Part shown: positions 1-12,173 of the stretch, piece by piece
Layout: each line of letters begins with the position of its first letter
How positions within the stretch are numbered: position 1 is the first letter of the stretch
Source: Malurus cyaneus samueli
Lineage: Eukaryota; Chordata; Aves; Passeriformes; Maluridae
DNA length: 64,000 nt
Assembly (NCBI GenBank): GCA_009741485.1
Contig: VKON01000122.1
Span: forward strand, 351,612-415,611
Direction: 5' to 3'
Made by a program: the position numbers and the translations under genes
Notes under the pieces: model-generated
Told to the model about the DNA's origin: nothing
Seen by the model: only the letters and a program-made list of their open reading frames with translations
Databases searched by the model: none

Positions 1-2365
1 TAAAAGTGCCACTTTGCACCCATTCAGTGAGCAGCAGCTGCCTCCAGCTGTGTCTGCAGCAGCTCAGCATTGCCAGCCCTGAGCCTGGACTGAGTGCCAG
101 GGCTCCAGGGTCTGATGCAGGTCAGATTTGTCCCTTCATCCCCACATGGAGCTGGAATGCAGGTGGGAGCTGACAGGTGGGTTACTGTAGGGAAAGCACC
201 ACTTTCCCTAAGGGTGCCTCACATCTCCTGTCACAGCTCTGTTTTCCAATGCTTCAAACCCAGACAGTGTAGTCTGAGTATTGCCAGTCTTGGTGCCTGC
301 CTTGAATGCTAAGATTGAGCAAGAGAGCTCAAGAATCAGTTTAGTTTTTGCCAAGTAGCTTTGCAGCTATGGGGGGGATGGTCTTGAGGCTGAATTTTTC
401 CAATCAGCCTGCGGGTCAGATGGGTGCCCAACATCATCATCATCCTCAAGGGTTTGCATTGCACGATATGGAAAACAGTGTCACTGCTTGTAAAGGTGCC
501 ATGGAGAGTTGTCTCGTGGGTTTGGGCTGTTGTGTTTTTGACTCAGTTCCAGTGTTTTCACTGCTTTTCCTGCTGAAATAAAGCAGGAGTGTGGCAGTGC
601 CAGGCCATCACTCAGAGCTGCAGCAAAGGGATGCAGGAAGTGCTCATATGCCAGTTATGCAATCCTCTATAATCGTGTTTGACTTACTTTCATCACTGTC
701 TTTATGGCTTTACTAATTGGCTTATGCTTTTATTAGAAAGATCTTTATGAGGAGCTTTTTATATGGGCAGGAATACAACAAAACCCTCAAACTACATCAG
801 ATTAAACTTCTCAAATGCAATGTCGTGTTTTACTGCCTGAAAGCTTTTCTGACCCTGAAGGATGGACTCTGTTCTCCCCCTGAGATGGAGCTCAGTGGGT
901 TTTGTGGGACCTCCAGCAGCTGGTTAAATTGGCCATTTTGTACTGTCCAAGCTGCAAAACACAGCTGAAGAGCATGGTCACAGTGCATTCACTGTCATTT
1001 TTTGGTTCACACTTCGGGAGGCAGGAAGGGCTGCACTGGTAGCTGCTCTCTACACGATTTTGTTGCTGCAGCCACAGAAACCAGAGTAGCAAACCTCCAG
1101 TGTGGTGCCCAGAGTCTGTTCTGTACCTCAGACCAACATCAGGTGAGAGTGTCAGACCTGCAGCCCTCAGAGCTGCTGCAGCTCCTTCAGTTCCCTTCAA
1201 GTCATTTGAAATCCTTCCAAACCATTTCTGGGCTGGACACAGCTCCAGCTATATTTCTCAGCAGGAATTTATTGCTGTCCATTATATTTTTGTATGACAA
1301 TCAAAGTTCATGGTCCATAGCTGCAGCAGTAACTGTCCAGGACAGCTCTTGGGAAGCACAGGAGCTGCAGTGTCTGAAATCCATCCAGGGGAGCACTGAC
1401 CATCCCCAAACCTCCTTTCAGTCACTAAAGGAGCACCAGTGTCTCACTATCTTCACTTGCACTGCTGAATTTTGGGATTGCAGATTTTGGCTCTTAGGGA
1501 CAAAGCCTCCAAGATTCAAAATCCGAGTTTCAAAATCCTTAAATCGGTCATAAATGTTCTTAAAATTATTTATAACTCGAAGTACTAACCTGGCTTGATA
1601 TCATGGGTGGTTTTGTGGGGAGCCCATTTCCAGCCACAAACAGCTCACCAGGGAAGGCCTGTGCAATAACCTAAGTAGAGGTTTTCCTGCCAGTTTTCCA
1701 GACCTGGGATGTTTGGATGTGAATATGGGAATATTGTGAGGGTCCTGGGGCACTGGAGTCAGCAGAGCAGAGCCCACAGTGTTTGCTCAGATATGGAGCC
1801 TGAACACCTTTAAACACTGCTGAGGGTTTTCCCTGCTGGTGAACTCCCCTCTCAGTGTCACACAGCTGCAGTGCCGTTTGTTTTTGTTGTTTGCTGTGAT
1901 TCGTGGCAGCTGTAGCTGATCAGTTGAACTGCACTCACAGGTGATGCTCACCAGAGCTGCTCTCAGCACAGCTCTCAGGTGCTGCTGTTTGGCTCTGGGA
2001 AATGGCACAGACAGCGATTTCTGCCCCTCCAAACCATGAGAGAGGCAACAAACGGAGCTTCTGACAGACATGGACTGGTTTCTATAATCATTACAAATGC
2101 CATTCCTTTTATTTAAAATTCCCTTTTAAAACGCTGCCATTTGATCAGTCTGTGACACAGATGAGAAGATTCTTTGCATTTCCTGGAGTGGATGTCCCTT
2201 ACCCCAACCAGCACTGAATCCATTGGCAGTCCATGCTATGCACTGAAAACACAGCTTTAAAATAAATAAATGAAATATAGTTACTGAGTTTGTTATTCAA
2301 AAACAATTTCCAGGTGCACCACGATGTTTTCCAGTGCCTCAAACTTCGTGGATGTTGCTGTTCTG
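1..2365. other. Unique non-coding DNA
   Basis: I see no exon, repeat array or recognisable transposon here. Open frames are short (up to 183 codons at 1002-1553 on the plus strand) and overlap others on both strands. Their translations have no domain, signal peptide or composition I recognise. Base composition is ordinary and CpG is scarce, as in methylated vertebrate DNA. Confidence 0.6.
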
Positions 2366-2465
2366 ATTTCAGCCCGGGTTAGGAGGGACAACGAGCACTT
2401 TGAAGGTGTGAAACACTGGAACAGGCTGTCTGAAGAGACAATCCATCCCTTACGAGGATTTAGCC
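2366..2465 (+). mobile_element. Possible degraded CR1 LINE fragment
   Basis: The stretch around CTGGAACAGGCTGTCTGAAG resembles the CR1 3'-region phrase for 'one ... gaacaggctgcccag'. It is preceded by a run like the usual CR1 'aggacaagagg' segment. Only about 100 bases can be matched by eye and no ATTCTRTG tail is visible, so this could be coincidence. Confidence 0.35.
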
Positions 2466-3109
2466 CCACACAGATCCGTCTGGGCTGCTATGCTATCCAA
2501 ATATTTGCTTTTTACAGCTCGTAACGAGTCACACCTTGCAAACATTACATGAGAAATCGTAAAGCATTGTATAGACTTTGTGTTTGGGGCGTTTCATCTA
2601 TAACTGAGGTGCCACTGCTCATCCCAGGTCACTCCCCTTGGTGAGCAGTGCCAGGTGGGTTCAGTGCCTGGGAAATTGCTGTTCCTGTTCACCCTTGGGA
2701 GCATGGAGCCACATTCCAAACACCAGGAATTGGGAAAGGTTGGACCTGTGGTGTCGGAAAGTGCAACACCATTGATTGTTCAATAGAAATATGGATTGAG
2801 TGGCAATTTATTCCAATACAATCAATGTGGTATTGCCATGGTGGGTTTTAGTTGTGAGTGCTGCAGGCTCAGCTGTGCAGTGGGACAGCAGGGACAGCTC
2901 AGTGTGTGGGCAGTGTCACTCGTGGGGCTGGCAGTGTCACTGCACAGGGGCTCTGTGTCAGCAGAGGGGTCAGTCAATGACCCTGCGGGGCTCCTGTGAC
3001 TCTCCTGGGATTGCTCAGGGGTTCCAGTCTGAGCCCACTGAGCCCGAGAGAGCTCAGGACCCCACTGATGTTTGGGGCAAAGCGAGGGGTTCCCAGGCTG
3101 AGCAGTGTC
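2466..3109. other. Unique non-coding DNA
   Basis: Nothing recognisable. Around 2900-2950 the phrase GCAGTGTCACT recurs, which may be a short decayed tandem repeat. The segment leads directly into the 8-bp array. Confidence 0.55.
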
Positions 3110-3441
3110 TGTCCCTCTGTCCCCTGTCCCTCTGTCCCTCTGTCCCCTCTGCCTTCTGTCCCTCTGCCCCTCTGTCCTTCAGTCCCTCTGTCCCTCTGTC
3201 CCTCTGTCCTTCTCTGCCTCTGCTGTCCTCAGTCCCTCAGTCCCTCTGTTCCTCAGTCCTCGCCCTGCCAGGTCCCTCAGTCCCTCTTCCAGTCCCTCTG
3301 TCCCTCAGTCCTCGTCCTCAGTCCCTGTCCTCTCCCTCGTCCCTCTGTCCCTCAGTCCCTCTGTCCTCTGTCCTCTGTCCCTCAGTCCCTCAGTCCCTCT
3401 GTCCTTCTGTCCCCCTGTCCCTCTGTCCCTCAGTCCCTCTG
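3110..3441. repeat. 8-bp microsatellite/minisatellite (CCCTCTGT)n
   Basis: About 330 bases of imperfect CCCTCTGT and CCCTCAGT units, pyrimidine-rich on the plus strand. The array ends sharply at CTCTGATATG. Because 8 is not a multiple of 3, all plus-strand frames stay largely open and give Ser/Pro/Leu/Val-rich frames. These are by-products of the array and not a gene. Confidence 0.9.
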
Positions 3442-4850
3442 ATATGAAAAAGTGAAAATGTACCTACAGACCATTGTCATTAGTAAAAGAGTAAGGACAC
3501 ACGACTTTCAAACCCAACACCTTTGCTTTGCTTCCACCCAACCATTCCCTGGTGGAGCAAATCTGACCCTGGGATGGTTCAAAACCTCTCACAGTGCATT
3601 TGGGTCTCTGTGGATGGGGATCATCTCTCTCTGCTCTTGGCTAAAGTTCAGTCTCTGTTGCAAAAAGTTGTATGTATGGAAAGGTGTGAAACGGAAAATT
3701 TTATAAACATATGGAACAGGACATGTAAACAGCAACCCATTGGTCATTTCCTGTGTGACACCTCCCAGAGCCCAGAACAACCTGTGAGACAAGTGTGAGC
3801 TGCACCGCTTCCTCCAGCTCTTGGGAAGCAAAAGGGTATAAAAAGAAAAGTTGAGGACTTCAGCTGATTCTACCAGAACACCAAAGAGGGCTTCGGGGGA
3901 TGTTAAGAAATGCCCAGCTTTGCTCTGTGATATCAATCCTCATTTTCTTAAAACAGTAAAAAAAAAAAAACAACCAAGACCAAGTGTCATGGGATTAAGG
4001 TGGAAAAAAGTCACAGGAGGAAGCAGAAGCACAGCTTGTCGAGCATGAATAGACTCACACAGCAGGTATCACAATATTTATATACTGTTTTTTGAAAAGC
4101 TGGTTTTATTATATTGCCCATTTATATTTGTGTCTTGATAGAACAAACAATTCCCTAACAACAAAGGAAAAAACCATGAAAGGTGGGGGAGAAAACCAGA
4201 AAACTATAGTGGGGAGGGAGTTGTGAGAAGCTTGGTGGCACAATAAGGGAGAGAATCAGAGTCCAACCCTCTTGGAGCTGTGGCTTAGCATAGCAGGAGT
4301 TATTACTCCTGAAGATGGTTTTCATCCCTCCATGAACTGCCCACATATAAAATGTGTGAGAATGTAAATACTCTGATGTAGTTAAATAAATTTGGTCTGT
4401 ACCCTATAGATTACACAGCCCCTGGCACTTTCACCCTTTTCACCCTGTCCTGAGCCTGGGATGGGGAAGGCTTTGAGCAGAACTTTTAAACTGAATTAGA
4501 CAATGAGTAACAGTGTCAATAACAGTGCTGCAGAAAGGCTCTTACCTAATCACCCAACACTAAAGAAATAGATTAACATCGTGTCTGTTCTCTCAGGACC
4601 ATAGATATTTTTGTGGGATAAGACATTATAATAAAAATTCCCCAGACTTCCACTTAATCTAGAAAACTCATTAAATAGATTCAATACACCGTGGAATTCT
4701 ATATAGAAATATGACTGTTAAATGTGTACCATATTTCTGTGCCTTCTTTGCCCAATCACTTTCGTCTTGTAGCATAATTTACAGTGTGAAGGAGAGAGAA
4801 AGAAGAGTCAGAACTGATGTAGGCTTTAAAGACCAAGGACCTGTGTGCTT
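3442..4850. other. Unique AT-rich non-coding DNA
   Basis: A short A-run lies at about 3959-3970. The rest has no repeat, transposon or plausible coding frame that I can identify. It is more AT-rich than the flanks. Confidence 0.6.
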
Positions 4851-4992
4851 TCATAAAATCACAAATCCCAGGATGGTTTGGGTTGTAAGGGATTTTGAAG
4901 CCCATCTCATTGCACCCTCCTGCCCTGGGCAGGGACACCTTCCACTAGTCCAGGCTGCTCCGAGCCCTGTCCAACCTGGCCTTTGCTTGTGG
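4851..4992 (-). mobile_element. CR1 LINE 3'-end fragment
   Basis: Read on the plus strand this is the complement of a CR1 tail: TCATAAAATCACAAATCCCA, then GGTTTGGGTTGTAAGGGATT, then the phrases CTGGGCAGGGACACCTTCCA and CTGTCCAACCTGGCC. CR1 elements end in ATTCTRTG repeats, so the element points to the minus strand. It is heavily 5'-truncated, as most avian CR1 copies are, and many substitutions show it is old. Confidence 0.88.
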
Positions 4993-6215
4993 GGAGATGG
5001 GAGGACACGAGACATCATTTATAAATTATTTTACCCTAAAAGATGAGCTCAGCATGAACAGAAAATCAGCACCAAACCATTACCTGGTGAGGTTTCAGAT
5101 GCTCAGCCAAAGTTGTGCTACAAAAGACAGACATCTCACCTGAGCTTCAGCAGCACAACTCCCTGAGCCCGGAGCCATCACCTGCAGGAAATTTTACTGG
5201 AGATGAATTCCATGGCACATCTGAGCAGGGGCAGGAGCAGAAAACAAAACTTGAGAACCAGCCTGAGACTCTTGCAGAAATTCCTGCAGGATCAGAGGCT
5301 CATCACGAATTCAGAGTCTTTGGGCAGTAGGGACAGTTTAAAGCCATCCTGCTCGCTGTCATAGCCCACACAGATGTCTAAGCAGTGGAAAATGAGGAAA
5401 TGCCCCAGAGAATGTGTGATTTCTCAGCAGAAAGCATCAGTCCCTGCAGTGAGCACCATCCTGTGCTTACACGGCTGTGGCCATACAGGGATAACCCCTG
5501 AAATGTGCCTTGGTTCCAGTGCTTTTCAAACTGCTGAAAGAAACTTCCTTGTCAGCAGTCAAGCTTAAATCATCGAGGGATTCAGCTGACCAGAGGGGTG
5601 TGCATCAGGAATGTTTTCAGCTGTTCCTCAAAGCACTGGCATTACTGAAATGCTGAAAGTGCACTGAGTTCAGTTGTGAAGGGGTTTGGGGTTGTACCTG
5701 GGAGAGCTTTTCTGAGGAAAATAACATTGTCCTGCAAGGCAGAATCCTTTTTTTTTCAAACAACATATGGAAGGAATAGCTTGAAAAATGCATTAGAATA
5801 AAGTGTGCTGCTGCAGATAAAGAACAGGGCACTGTGTGGAGTGGCTCATCGCTTGTTTGGACACCCCTCGTGTTCAAAAAGAAACTGTTTGGTTTCTGTG
5901 GCACAGTGAAAGTGGAGAAGGTTCTGTTTCAGAGGAAATGGCTCAGAATGCAGAGCAGGGAGCAGCCAGAGGGGAGGAAGAGGGAGTTACAGACTGAGGC
6001 TCCTCCTTCCCAACTGAGTCATGGAAAAACCATGTCAGAATTCCAGCATCTGAATAAATATGTGCCCTATGACCTTAATCCCCCAGGAACCAAAAACATC
6101 CAGAGTCAGATAAAAATAGTAAACCCTTTACATTGGTGAGGGAGAGCAGCTCTGCTCACAGCTAATTAGCTCAATCCTGTTAATAGTGGGGAGCTGCCAC
6201 GAGGAAATGAGGTAA
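4993..6215. other. Unique non-coding DNA
   Basis: No gene or repeat recognised. Small open frames on both strands (for example 5115-5330 and 5834-6139) have no recognisable features. Confidence 0.6.
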
Positions 6216-6240
6216 CAAAAAAAAAAAAAAAAAAGAAAAA
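6216..6240. repeat. Poly(A) tract
   Basis: A run of 19 A, one G and 5 A. I see no processed gene copy or SINE body directly upstream, so it reads as a simple homopolymer and not a retroposon tail. Confidence 0.85.
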
Positions 6241-6467
6241 GGAGAGAAACCAACTCCAGCGTAATTATTATTTCTTCTAATGCAGCCACTTCTTGCATAA
6301 ATACCCATCTCTCTTTATTGGGCTGTTGTTTAAAAAATGTCTCCTATTAAATTGCCATCGGTGCAAGGCATAGATTATGGTTATAATTTTCCCTTCTGCT
6401 TTACAAAGGTATTTTCCTGGTCCCTAATTCTCTCACACACCCAACTGACCACTCAGCCCCATCCATC
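6241..6467. other. Unique AT-rich DNA
   Basis: Repeat-free DNA with several ATTA/TAAT-type cores, such as GTAATTATTATTTC. It could be conserved regulatory DNA, but that is only an impression. No coding frame is supported. Confidence 0.45.
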
Positions 6468-6629
6468 CCCCGGTGCCACCCCGGGCTCTCCCAGGGATCT
6501 CAGCTGTGCAAACAGCCCCGGCCTCTGTTTATTTTGGGAGCCTCACAAAATATTTATGGAGAGTTATTCGAGCAGAAAGGCTGAATGGAGATCATTGCGA
6601 TGTGTCAAATTAAAGAGTGCTTAATGCTG
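6468..6629. repeat. Inverted-repeat arm A, left of the N run
   Basis: The segment from CCGGTGCCACCCCGGGCTCT to the N run reappears in reverse complement at 6881-7043. Shared landmarks are the CAGCTGTGCAAACAGCCCCG block, an AAATATTTATGGAGA block and a TTAAAGAGTG block. Differences are mostly one-base indels. The duplication flanks an undetermined run, which suggests an assembly cause. Confidence 0.85.
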
Positions 6630-6639
6630 NNNNNNNNNN
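6630..6639. other. Assembly gap (10 N)
   Basis: Ten undetermined bases lie between the two halves of a local inverted repeat. Contig order or orientation at this join should not be trusted. Confidence 0.98.
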
Positions 6640-6880
6640 TTTAGGGATTGAAGGTGTTTATGGGATGATGAAGTCTCTGTCATGGGGGCTTTGCCTCTGC
6701 CAGGTGACCCTGGAAGAACCGAGGGTTCTGATCCTGAGGGTCTTTGGCCAGTTAACCAAATTCAGGGCTTTAACCAAATTCAGGCCGGAGCCCGTTTTGG
6801 GGCTGCCTGGTGCCTCCCTCGCTGTCATATATCGTCCTTCCCAGCCACCGGCCAAGCAGCAATTACCAGCTAATACGGCA
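6640..6880. other. Unique spacer inside the small inverted repeat
   Basis: About 240 bases, present once in the window. It contains a short direct duplication, TTAACCAAATTCAGG twice at about 6753-6784. If the next contig is read backwards, this segment continues directly from the sequence that ends at 6629. Confidence 0.6.
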
Positions 6881-7043
6881 CATTAAACTCTTTAATTTGA
6901 CCAACATCTGCAAGATCTCATTCAGCTTCTGCTCGAATAATCTCCATAAATATTTGTGAGGCTCCCAAATAAACAGAGGCCGGGGCTGTTTGCACAGCTG
7001 AGATCCCTGGGAGAGCCCGGGGTGGCACCGGGAAAAGGGAGCA
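6881..7043. repeat. Inverted-repeat arm A', right of the N run
   Basis: Reverse complement of 6468-6629, starting at CATTAAACTCTTTAATTTGA and ending near GGGGTGGCACCGGG. At about 7034-7043 it abuts, without a gap, a second inverted copy whose partner lies 8 kb away. The joint is therefore a chimeric or rearranged junction. Confidence 0.85.
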
Positions 7044-7910
7044 GTGGACATTTCTCTCAGATTCACTGGCCCTCCACGAGGCTTCTTTGGCAAAAAAGGA
7101 GAAACAGGAATCTTGAAGAATATGTTTTGTTCATCCAGTTATCTGTCTTGGTCAGCTACTAAAAAAGCAAAAATTACAGGCGTTCTTAAAATTGCAAACA
7201 ACTTTGGCTATGAGAGGGAGTAAACAATAAAGGTTCCATAAAAGAATTGAAATACAGCTCTGCAAATAAACTCGTGGTGAGTATCTCTGAGCCATCCCTG
7301 CCAGAGATGCAAACAATCCAAATTTGGGTCAGCTCAGAGCTCCCCGTGAAGGTGAGGAGGGGATCCCAAAGACCCCAGTGAGGCTCCTGCCTCTGAAGAG
7401 TTAATTTTTCAGCTGGAAAAATCTAAGCTATTAAATAGAAAATGTATCGACACAGGATTCCTGTTGTGTTCACTGTTGCATGGGCAGGGTAGGGTGAATA
7501 AAACCCTCACCTGGTGTGAAGGTTTGCACACAGGGAAATCACAAGGAAAAGCCCACACCACTGATGGCACAGTGCTCAGGACTGGAGCAAACAGTGGGAA
7601 TGCTGATTGAAGGCAATCCATTGGTCTGTTACCACAGCCTGATAAAGCATTTATCTCTAGTAACAGTTTACATTTAAAGTGCCACAGTTTGAAACGCAAA
7701 CAGTTCATGCATTGGGTTGTCAGACGACACGGCGTCTCACCGTAATGTCTCTCTTTTTTTATTTCTTCTTAAGCTGCCAGCAAGGTTGCCCTTCAGAACC
7801 AGCAGCAATCAGTGCTGGGTGTCCTGCAGAGAGTGACTGTCACTGCTGTCACCGTTACTGCCCACCCGTGGATCCTCCGTGCCATTCACTGCCCCTGAGG
7901 CTCAACAGGC
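7034..7910. repeat. Inverted-repeat arm B (copy of 15,146-15,993)
   Basis: In reverse complement this matches 15,146-15,993 throughout: the GTGAATCTGAGA block, CAGCTCAGAGCTCCCCGTGA, TTGCCTTCAATCAGCATTCC-type sequence, GATAAATGCTTTAT, and GGATCCTCCGTGCCATTCAC next to the hexamer array. The copies differ at roughly one base in ten, with many small indels, for example near 7680-7790. The arm runs straight into the TCCTCA array, as its partner runs into a GATGAG array. Confidence 0.88.
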
Positions 7911-10900
7911 CATCCATCCTCATCACCCACCTCCTCATCCCAATCCCATCATCTCATCTACTCTCCCCTCATCTCTGCTCACTCGTCCTTCATCCTCATC
8001 CTCAATCTCTTCTTCGCTCATCCTCATTCCTCATCCTCATCCTCATCCATTCATGGGGGCCCACCACCAATACCTCATCTACCCACTCTCCAATCCTCAT
8101 CCTCATCCCATCCTCATCCCATTCCCTCCATCCTTCTCGCCATTCCTCCATCCACATCCTCACCATCCCTCATCCTCATCCCATTCCCACACCATCCTCA
8201 TTCCATCTCCTCCACTCCCCCCATCCCCATCCTCATATCCCATCGCTCATCCTCTGCCACCACCCATCCTCACCTCATCCCATCCTCATCCTACATCCTT
8301 CCATCCTCATCCTCCCGCCATTCCTCATCCTCAATCCTTCTCCTTCATCCTCATCACATCTCGCCTCATCTCGATCCGTCGGAGATTCGCCTTTATCCAT
8401 CTCCATCCTCAACCCTCATCCTGCAATCCTCCAATCCTCATCCTCATCCCTCATCCCACACTCCCGGGCGCCCGCGGCCCGCGGACCGCTCCCCGCCCTG
8501 CTCCGTCCGTCCATCACTCAACCCTCATGCCTTTGCATTCCTTCGTCGCCGTCCCCATCCGCCGCCCCGTTTCCTCGTATGCCGATCGCCCTCGTAGGTT
8601 TCCTCCCTCCTCGTGCTTAGCTTACTCTGTGGGTCCCTGATCGTCTCCCCCTTTCCATTCCCATCCTCCTTCATCTCTCCTCCACCATCCCTCATCTCAC
8701 CTCTCATATCCTCATCTCATCTTCACCCTCATCCTCATCCTCATCTTCTCATCTCATCTACTCATCCATCACCCTCTCATCCTCTATCACCTCATGCCGT
8801 CATTGCACTCCTCATCCTCATTCATTCCCTCACCCACCTCATCCTCATCCCATCCTTCATCCCATCCATCCTCCATCCTCATCCCTATCCCTCATCGCTC
8901 ATCCTCATCTCATCCTCATGCCTCATTCCTCATCCTCATCCGCCATCACCTTCACCCTCCGTCTGCATGTGCGTGCTTCATCTTCATCCCCATCACCTCC
9001 ATCATTCCCTTCATCCCCATCCTCCCCATCCCCATCCTCATCCTCCTCATCCTCATCCCATCATCCAACCTCATCCTCATCCTCATCCTCATCTCCATCC
9101 CCATCGGCTCACCATCCTTCTCATCTCCATCCCATTCCCCCATCCCCTCTCATCCCGATTTTCATCATCCTCATCCCCTCATCCTCATCCCATCCTCATT
9201 CTCATCTCAATCCCTCATCCTCAACTCATCCTCCTCATCCCATCCTCATCCTCACTCCCATCCTCACCTCCCTTCCCATCCTCATCCCCATCCTTGTCCC
9301 CTTCATCCTACACACCTCCTCCTATCCTCATCCCTCTCATCCCATCCCCTCCGTCCCTCCACCAGCGCGCACTTCCCGGACGCCCCGGCATCCCTTCGCT
9401 ATCTCATCCCCATTCTCATCCTCCATCCCATCCTCATCCATCCTCATTGTGCCTCATCCTCATCCCATATCCTCATCCTTATCTCATCCTCATCCTCATC
9501 CTTCATCGTCCCTCATCCTCATCCTCATTTCCTCATCCTCATCGTTATCCATCCTCATCCTTAAAACCTCATCATCCTCACCCACATCCTCCACTCTCAT
9601 CCTCCACCCTCATCCTCCATCCTCATCCTCCTCATCCCTCCCTCATTCCTTATCCAATCCTCATTCTCATCTCATCCTCATCCTCATCCTTCATCCTCAG
9701 TCCTCATTCCCATTCTCATCCTCATCTCCATCCTCTCCTCATCTCATCCTCATCCCATCCCATCCTATCACAATCATCACGGTCATCGCCATCTCGTCAT
9801 CCGTATCATTCTCACCTCATCTCATCCTCATCCTCATCCCATCCTCCATCTCTCGATCCTCATCCCATCCTCATGCCTCATTCCTCATCCTCCTCCTCCA
9901 TCTCTCATCTCCTCTCCATTCCTCATCGCTCACCTCATTCATCTTCATCATCCTCATCGCTCATGCCTCATCCTCATCCTCATCCCATTCTCATCCTCAT
10001 CCCATCCTCATCCCCAATATCCTCATTCCTCATCCTCATCTCATCCTCCATCCTCATCCTCCATCTTCATTTTCCCATCCTCATCCTCAAACCTCATCCT
10101 CATCCCATCCTCGATCCTTCATCCCATCCTTCATCCCTCATCCTCTCCCTATCCCATTCCATTCCCCCCATCCCCATCCTCATCCCTCATCCCCCATACT
10201 CATCCCTCATCCCCCATCCTCATCCCTCATCCTCATCCCATCCTCATCCTCACCTCATTCCTCATCCTCACTCTCTCATCCTCATCCCAATCTCTCATCC
10301 TCATCCTCATCGCCATCATCTCCTCATCGTCATCTCATCTCATCCTCATATTACCCTCATCCCATTCCATTCATCCTCACTCTACTCCCTCATCCCATCC
10401 TCATCCTCCCTCATCCTCATCCTCATCCTCATCCTCCATCCCTTCCTCATTCTCATCATCCTCATCCTCTCCTCATCCTCATCCTCATCCTGCATCCATC
10501 CTTCTCCTCATCCTCATCCTCATATCCTCATCCAATTTCATCGTCATCGCGTCTTCTCATCTCTCATCCTCATCCTGCATCCTCACTCTCCTCATCCCAT
10601 CCTCATCTCATCCTCATCCCACTCACCCATTCCTATCCTCATCCCATCTCACACCTCATTCCTCATCCTATCCTATCCTCATCCTCATCCTCATCCTCAT
10701 CCTCATCCTCATCCATCTCATCCTCATCCTCATCCACTCCCATCCCATCCTCCATCCTCATCCTCATCCTCATCCTCATCCTCATCCTCATTCCTCATCC
10801 TCATCCTCATTCCTATCCTTTCATCATCCTCATCCTCATCCTCATCCTCATCCATCCTCATCTCATCCTCATCCTCATCCCATCCTCATCCTCCATCCTC

Positions 10901-11254
10901 CATCCTCATCCCATCCCTCATCCTCATCCCCATCCTCACCTCATCCTCCTCATCCTCATCCCAATCCTCATCCTCATCCTCATCCTCATTCCTCACCATC
11001 ATCCTCATCACCTCACCCTCCTGCATTCTGCTTCATCTCATCCTCATCCCATCCTCATCCTCATCCCACTCCTCATCCTCATCCTCATTCCTCATCTCAT
11101 CCTCATCCCTTCATCCTCACATCCTCATTACCTCATCCCCATCCTTCATTCATCCTCATCCTCACCCTCCATCCCATCCTCATCCCATCCTCATTCCTCA
11201 TCCTCATCCTCTATCCTCATCTCATCCTCATCCTCATCCTCATCCTTCATCCCT
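7911..11254. repeat. 3.3-kb hexanucleotide array (TCCTCA)n
   Basis: A very long imperfect array of TCCTCA/CATCCT on the plus strand, with many CATCCC and CATTCC variants. The cleanest runs are at 10,675-10,725 and 10,760-10,800. It stays open for 902 codons in one frame (His-Pro, Ser-Ser, Ile-Leu patterns) only because the unit contains no stop. Homology to the arrays at 12,174 and 15,093 is clear but in opposite orientation. Non-repeat islands interrupt it, the largest at 8459-8640. Confidence 0.95.
8459..8640. other. GC/CpG-rich non-repeat island in the hexamer array
   Basis: About 180 bases where the hexamer dissolves into CpG-dense sequence such as GGGCGCCCGCGGCCCGCGGA, followed by CTCGTATGCCGATCGCCCTC. 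Smaller CpG-rich interruptions occur at about 8940-8980 and 9355-9400. They may be relics of an older sequence or stretches of poor base calling. I favour poor base calling because of the random-looking CpG content. Confidence 0.6.
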
Positions 11255-12173
11255 GCTTGTGCCTCCACTCAGCCATCTGCTCAAGTGTGTGTGTGCTATT
11301 AGCCTAGACATTATTCATTAAGTAATGCAATGGAAAACCACTGTTAATACAGCAATAAATCCCACAGGGCCCCATTGCTTCTCAGATAGGATCATTTGGT
11401 AATTACAGTGCATTAGAAGTTCAATATTCTTTCATTTTTTTTCCCCCCACGGCTCCTGGCCCGGGTGAGGGGTGGGGATGTGCTGGGAGGATTCCTGGGA
11501 ATTCTGTGGTGTCCCTGTCCTGGGGATTTGGGGGCTCTGGGGACAGGAATTAGGGACAGGGAGGGTCCCTGATAACGGGGGGATCACAGGGGGAACTCTG
11601 TGGTGTCCCTGCTCTGGGGATTTGGGGGCTCTGCTGCTCTGGGGACAGGGATTAGGGACAGGGACGATCCCTGATCACAGGGGGAACTCTGAGGTTGAGT
11701 TTTTATCCCTTTTTGTGGGCAGAATCCCCTTCCCCAGGTGAGGAATGCACACCGAGGGCTCACGGGCACCTGGGACAGAGCCTGGACCAGCCAGGACAGG
11801 GAAAGAGAGAATTTTGGGGGTTATTGATGAGATTTTGCTCAAGGCCACTACTTGAAATTAAACTGTCTCTCCAAGTGATGCAAATCAGATAAGAGAAAGC
11901 AAACGAGCCCCGTGAGTTCGTCTGCAGAGCCGTCTGCTCAAAGTCCTCCTGATCTCAGGCAGATGTAAATCAAGAGAATTTATTTTGAACCGATGTCAGC
12001 AGGAAAAAAAAGCTCAGCAGAAATAACAGAAGCAGCGGGTCTCGTGTCTTTATCGCTGTTTGAGGGAGGATAAACTCTGAGCACAGCTGAGATCCCTCCA
12101 ACCCCGCAGGGTCTGTGCAGCTCCCAGTGACTCCAGTGGCTCCGGGAACTGGGAACTGGTCTGTACTGGGAGG
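11255..12173. other. Unique DNA between two hexamer arrays
   Basis: Starts with AT-rich sequence (AGACATTATTCATTAAGTAA), then a G-rich tandem duplication at about 11,500-11,690, then unique DNA to 12,173. No exon recognised. Confidence 0.6.
11500..11690. repeat. Tandem duplication, about 92-bp unit
   Basis: Two units share CTCTGTGGTGTCCCTG, GGGGATTTGGGGGCTCTG and ATTAGGGACAGGGA. A third unit begins at about 11,684 and stops after a few bases. The second unit has a small CTGCTCT expansion. Confidence 0.8.

Noticed and set aside
8613..11321. 902-codon plus-strand frame rich in His-Pro and Ser
   Set aside because: It is the translation of the TCCTCA array. Competing frames of similar content overlap it.
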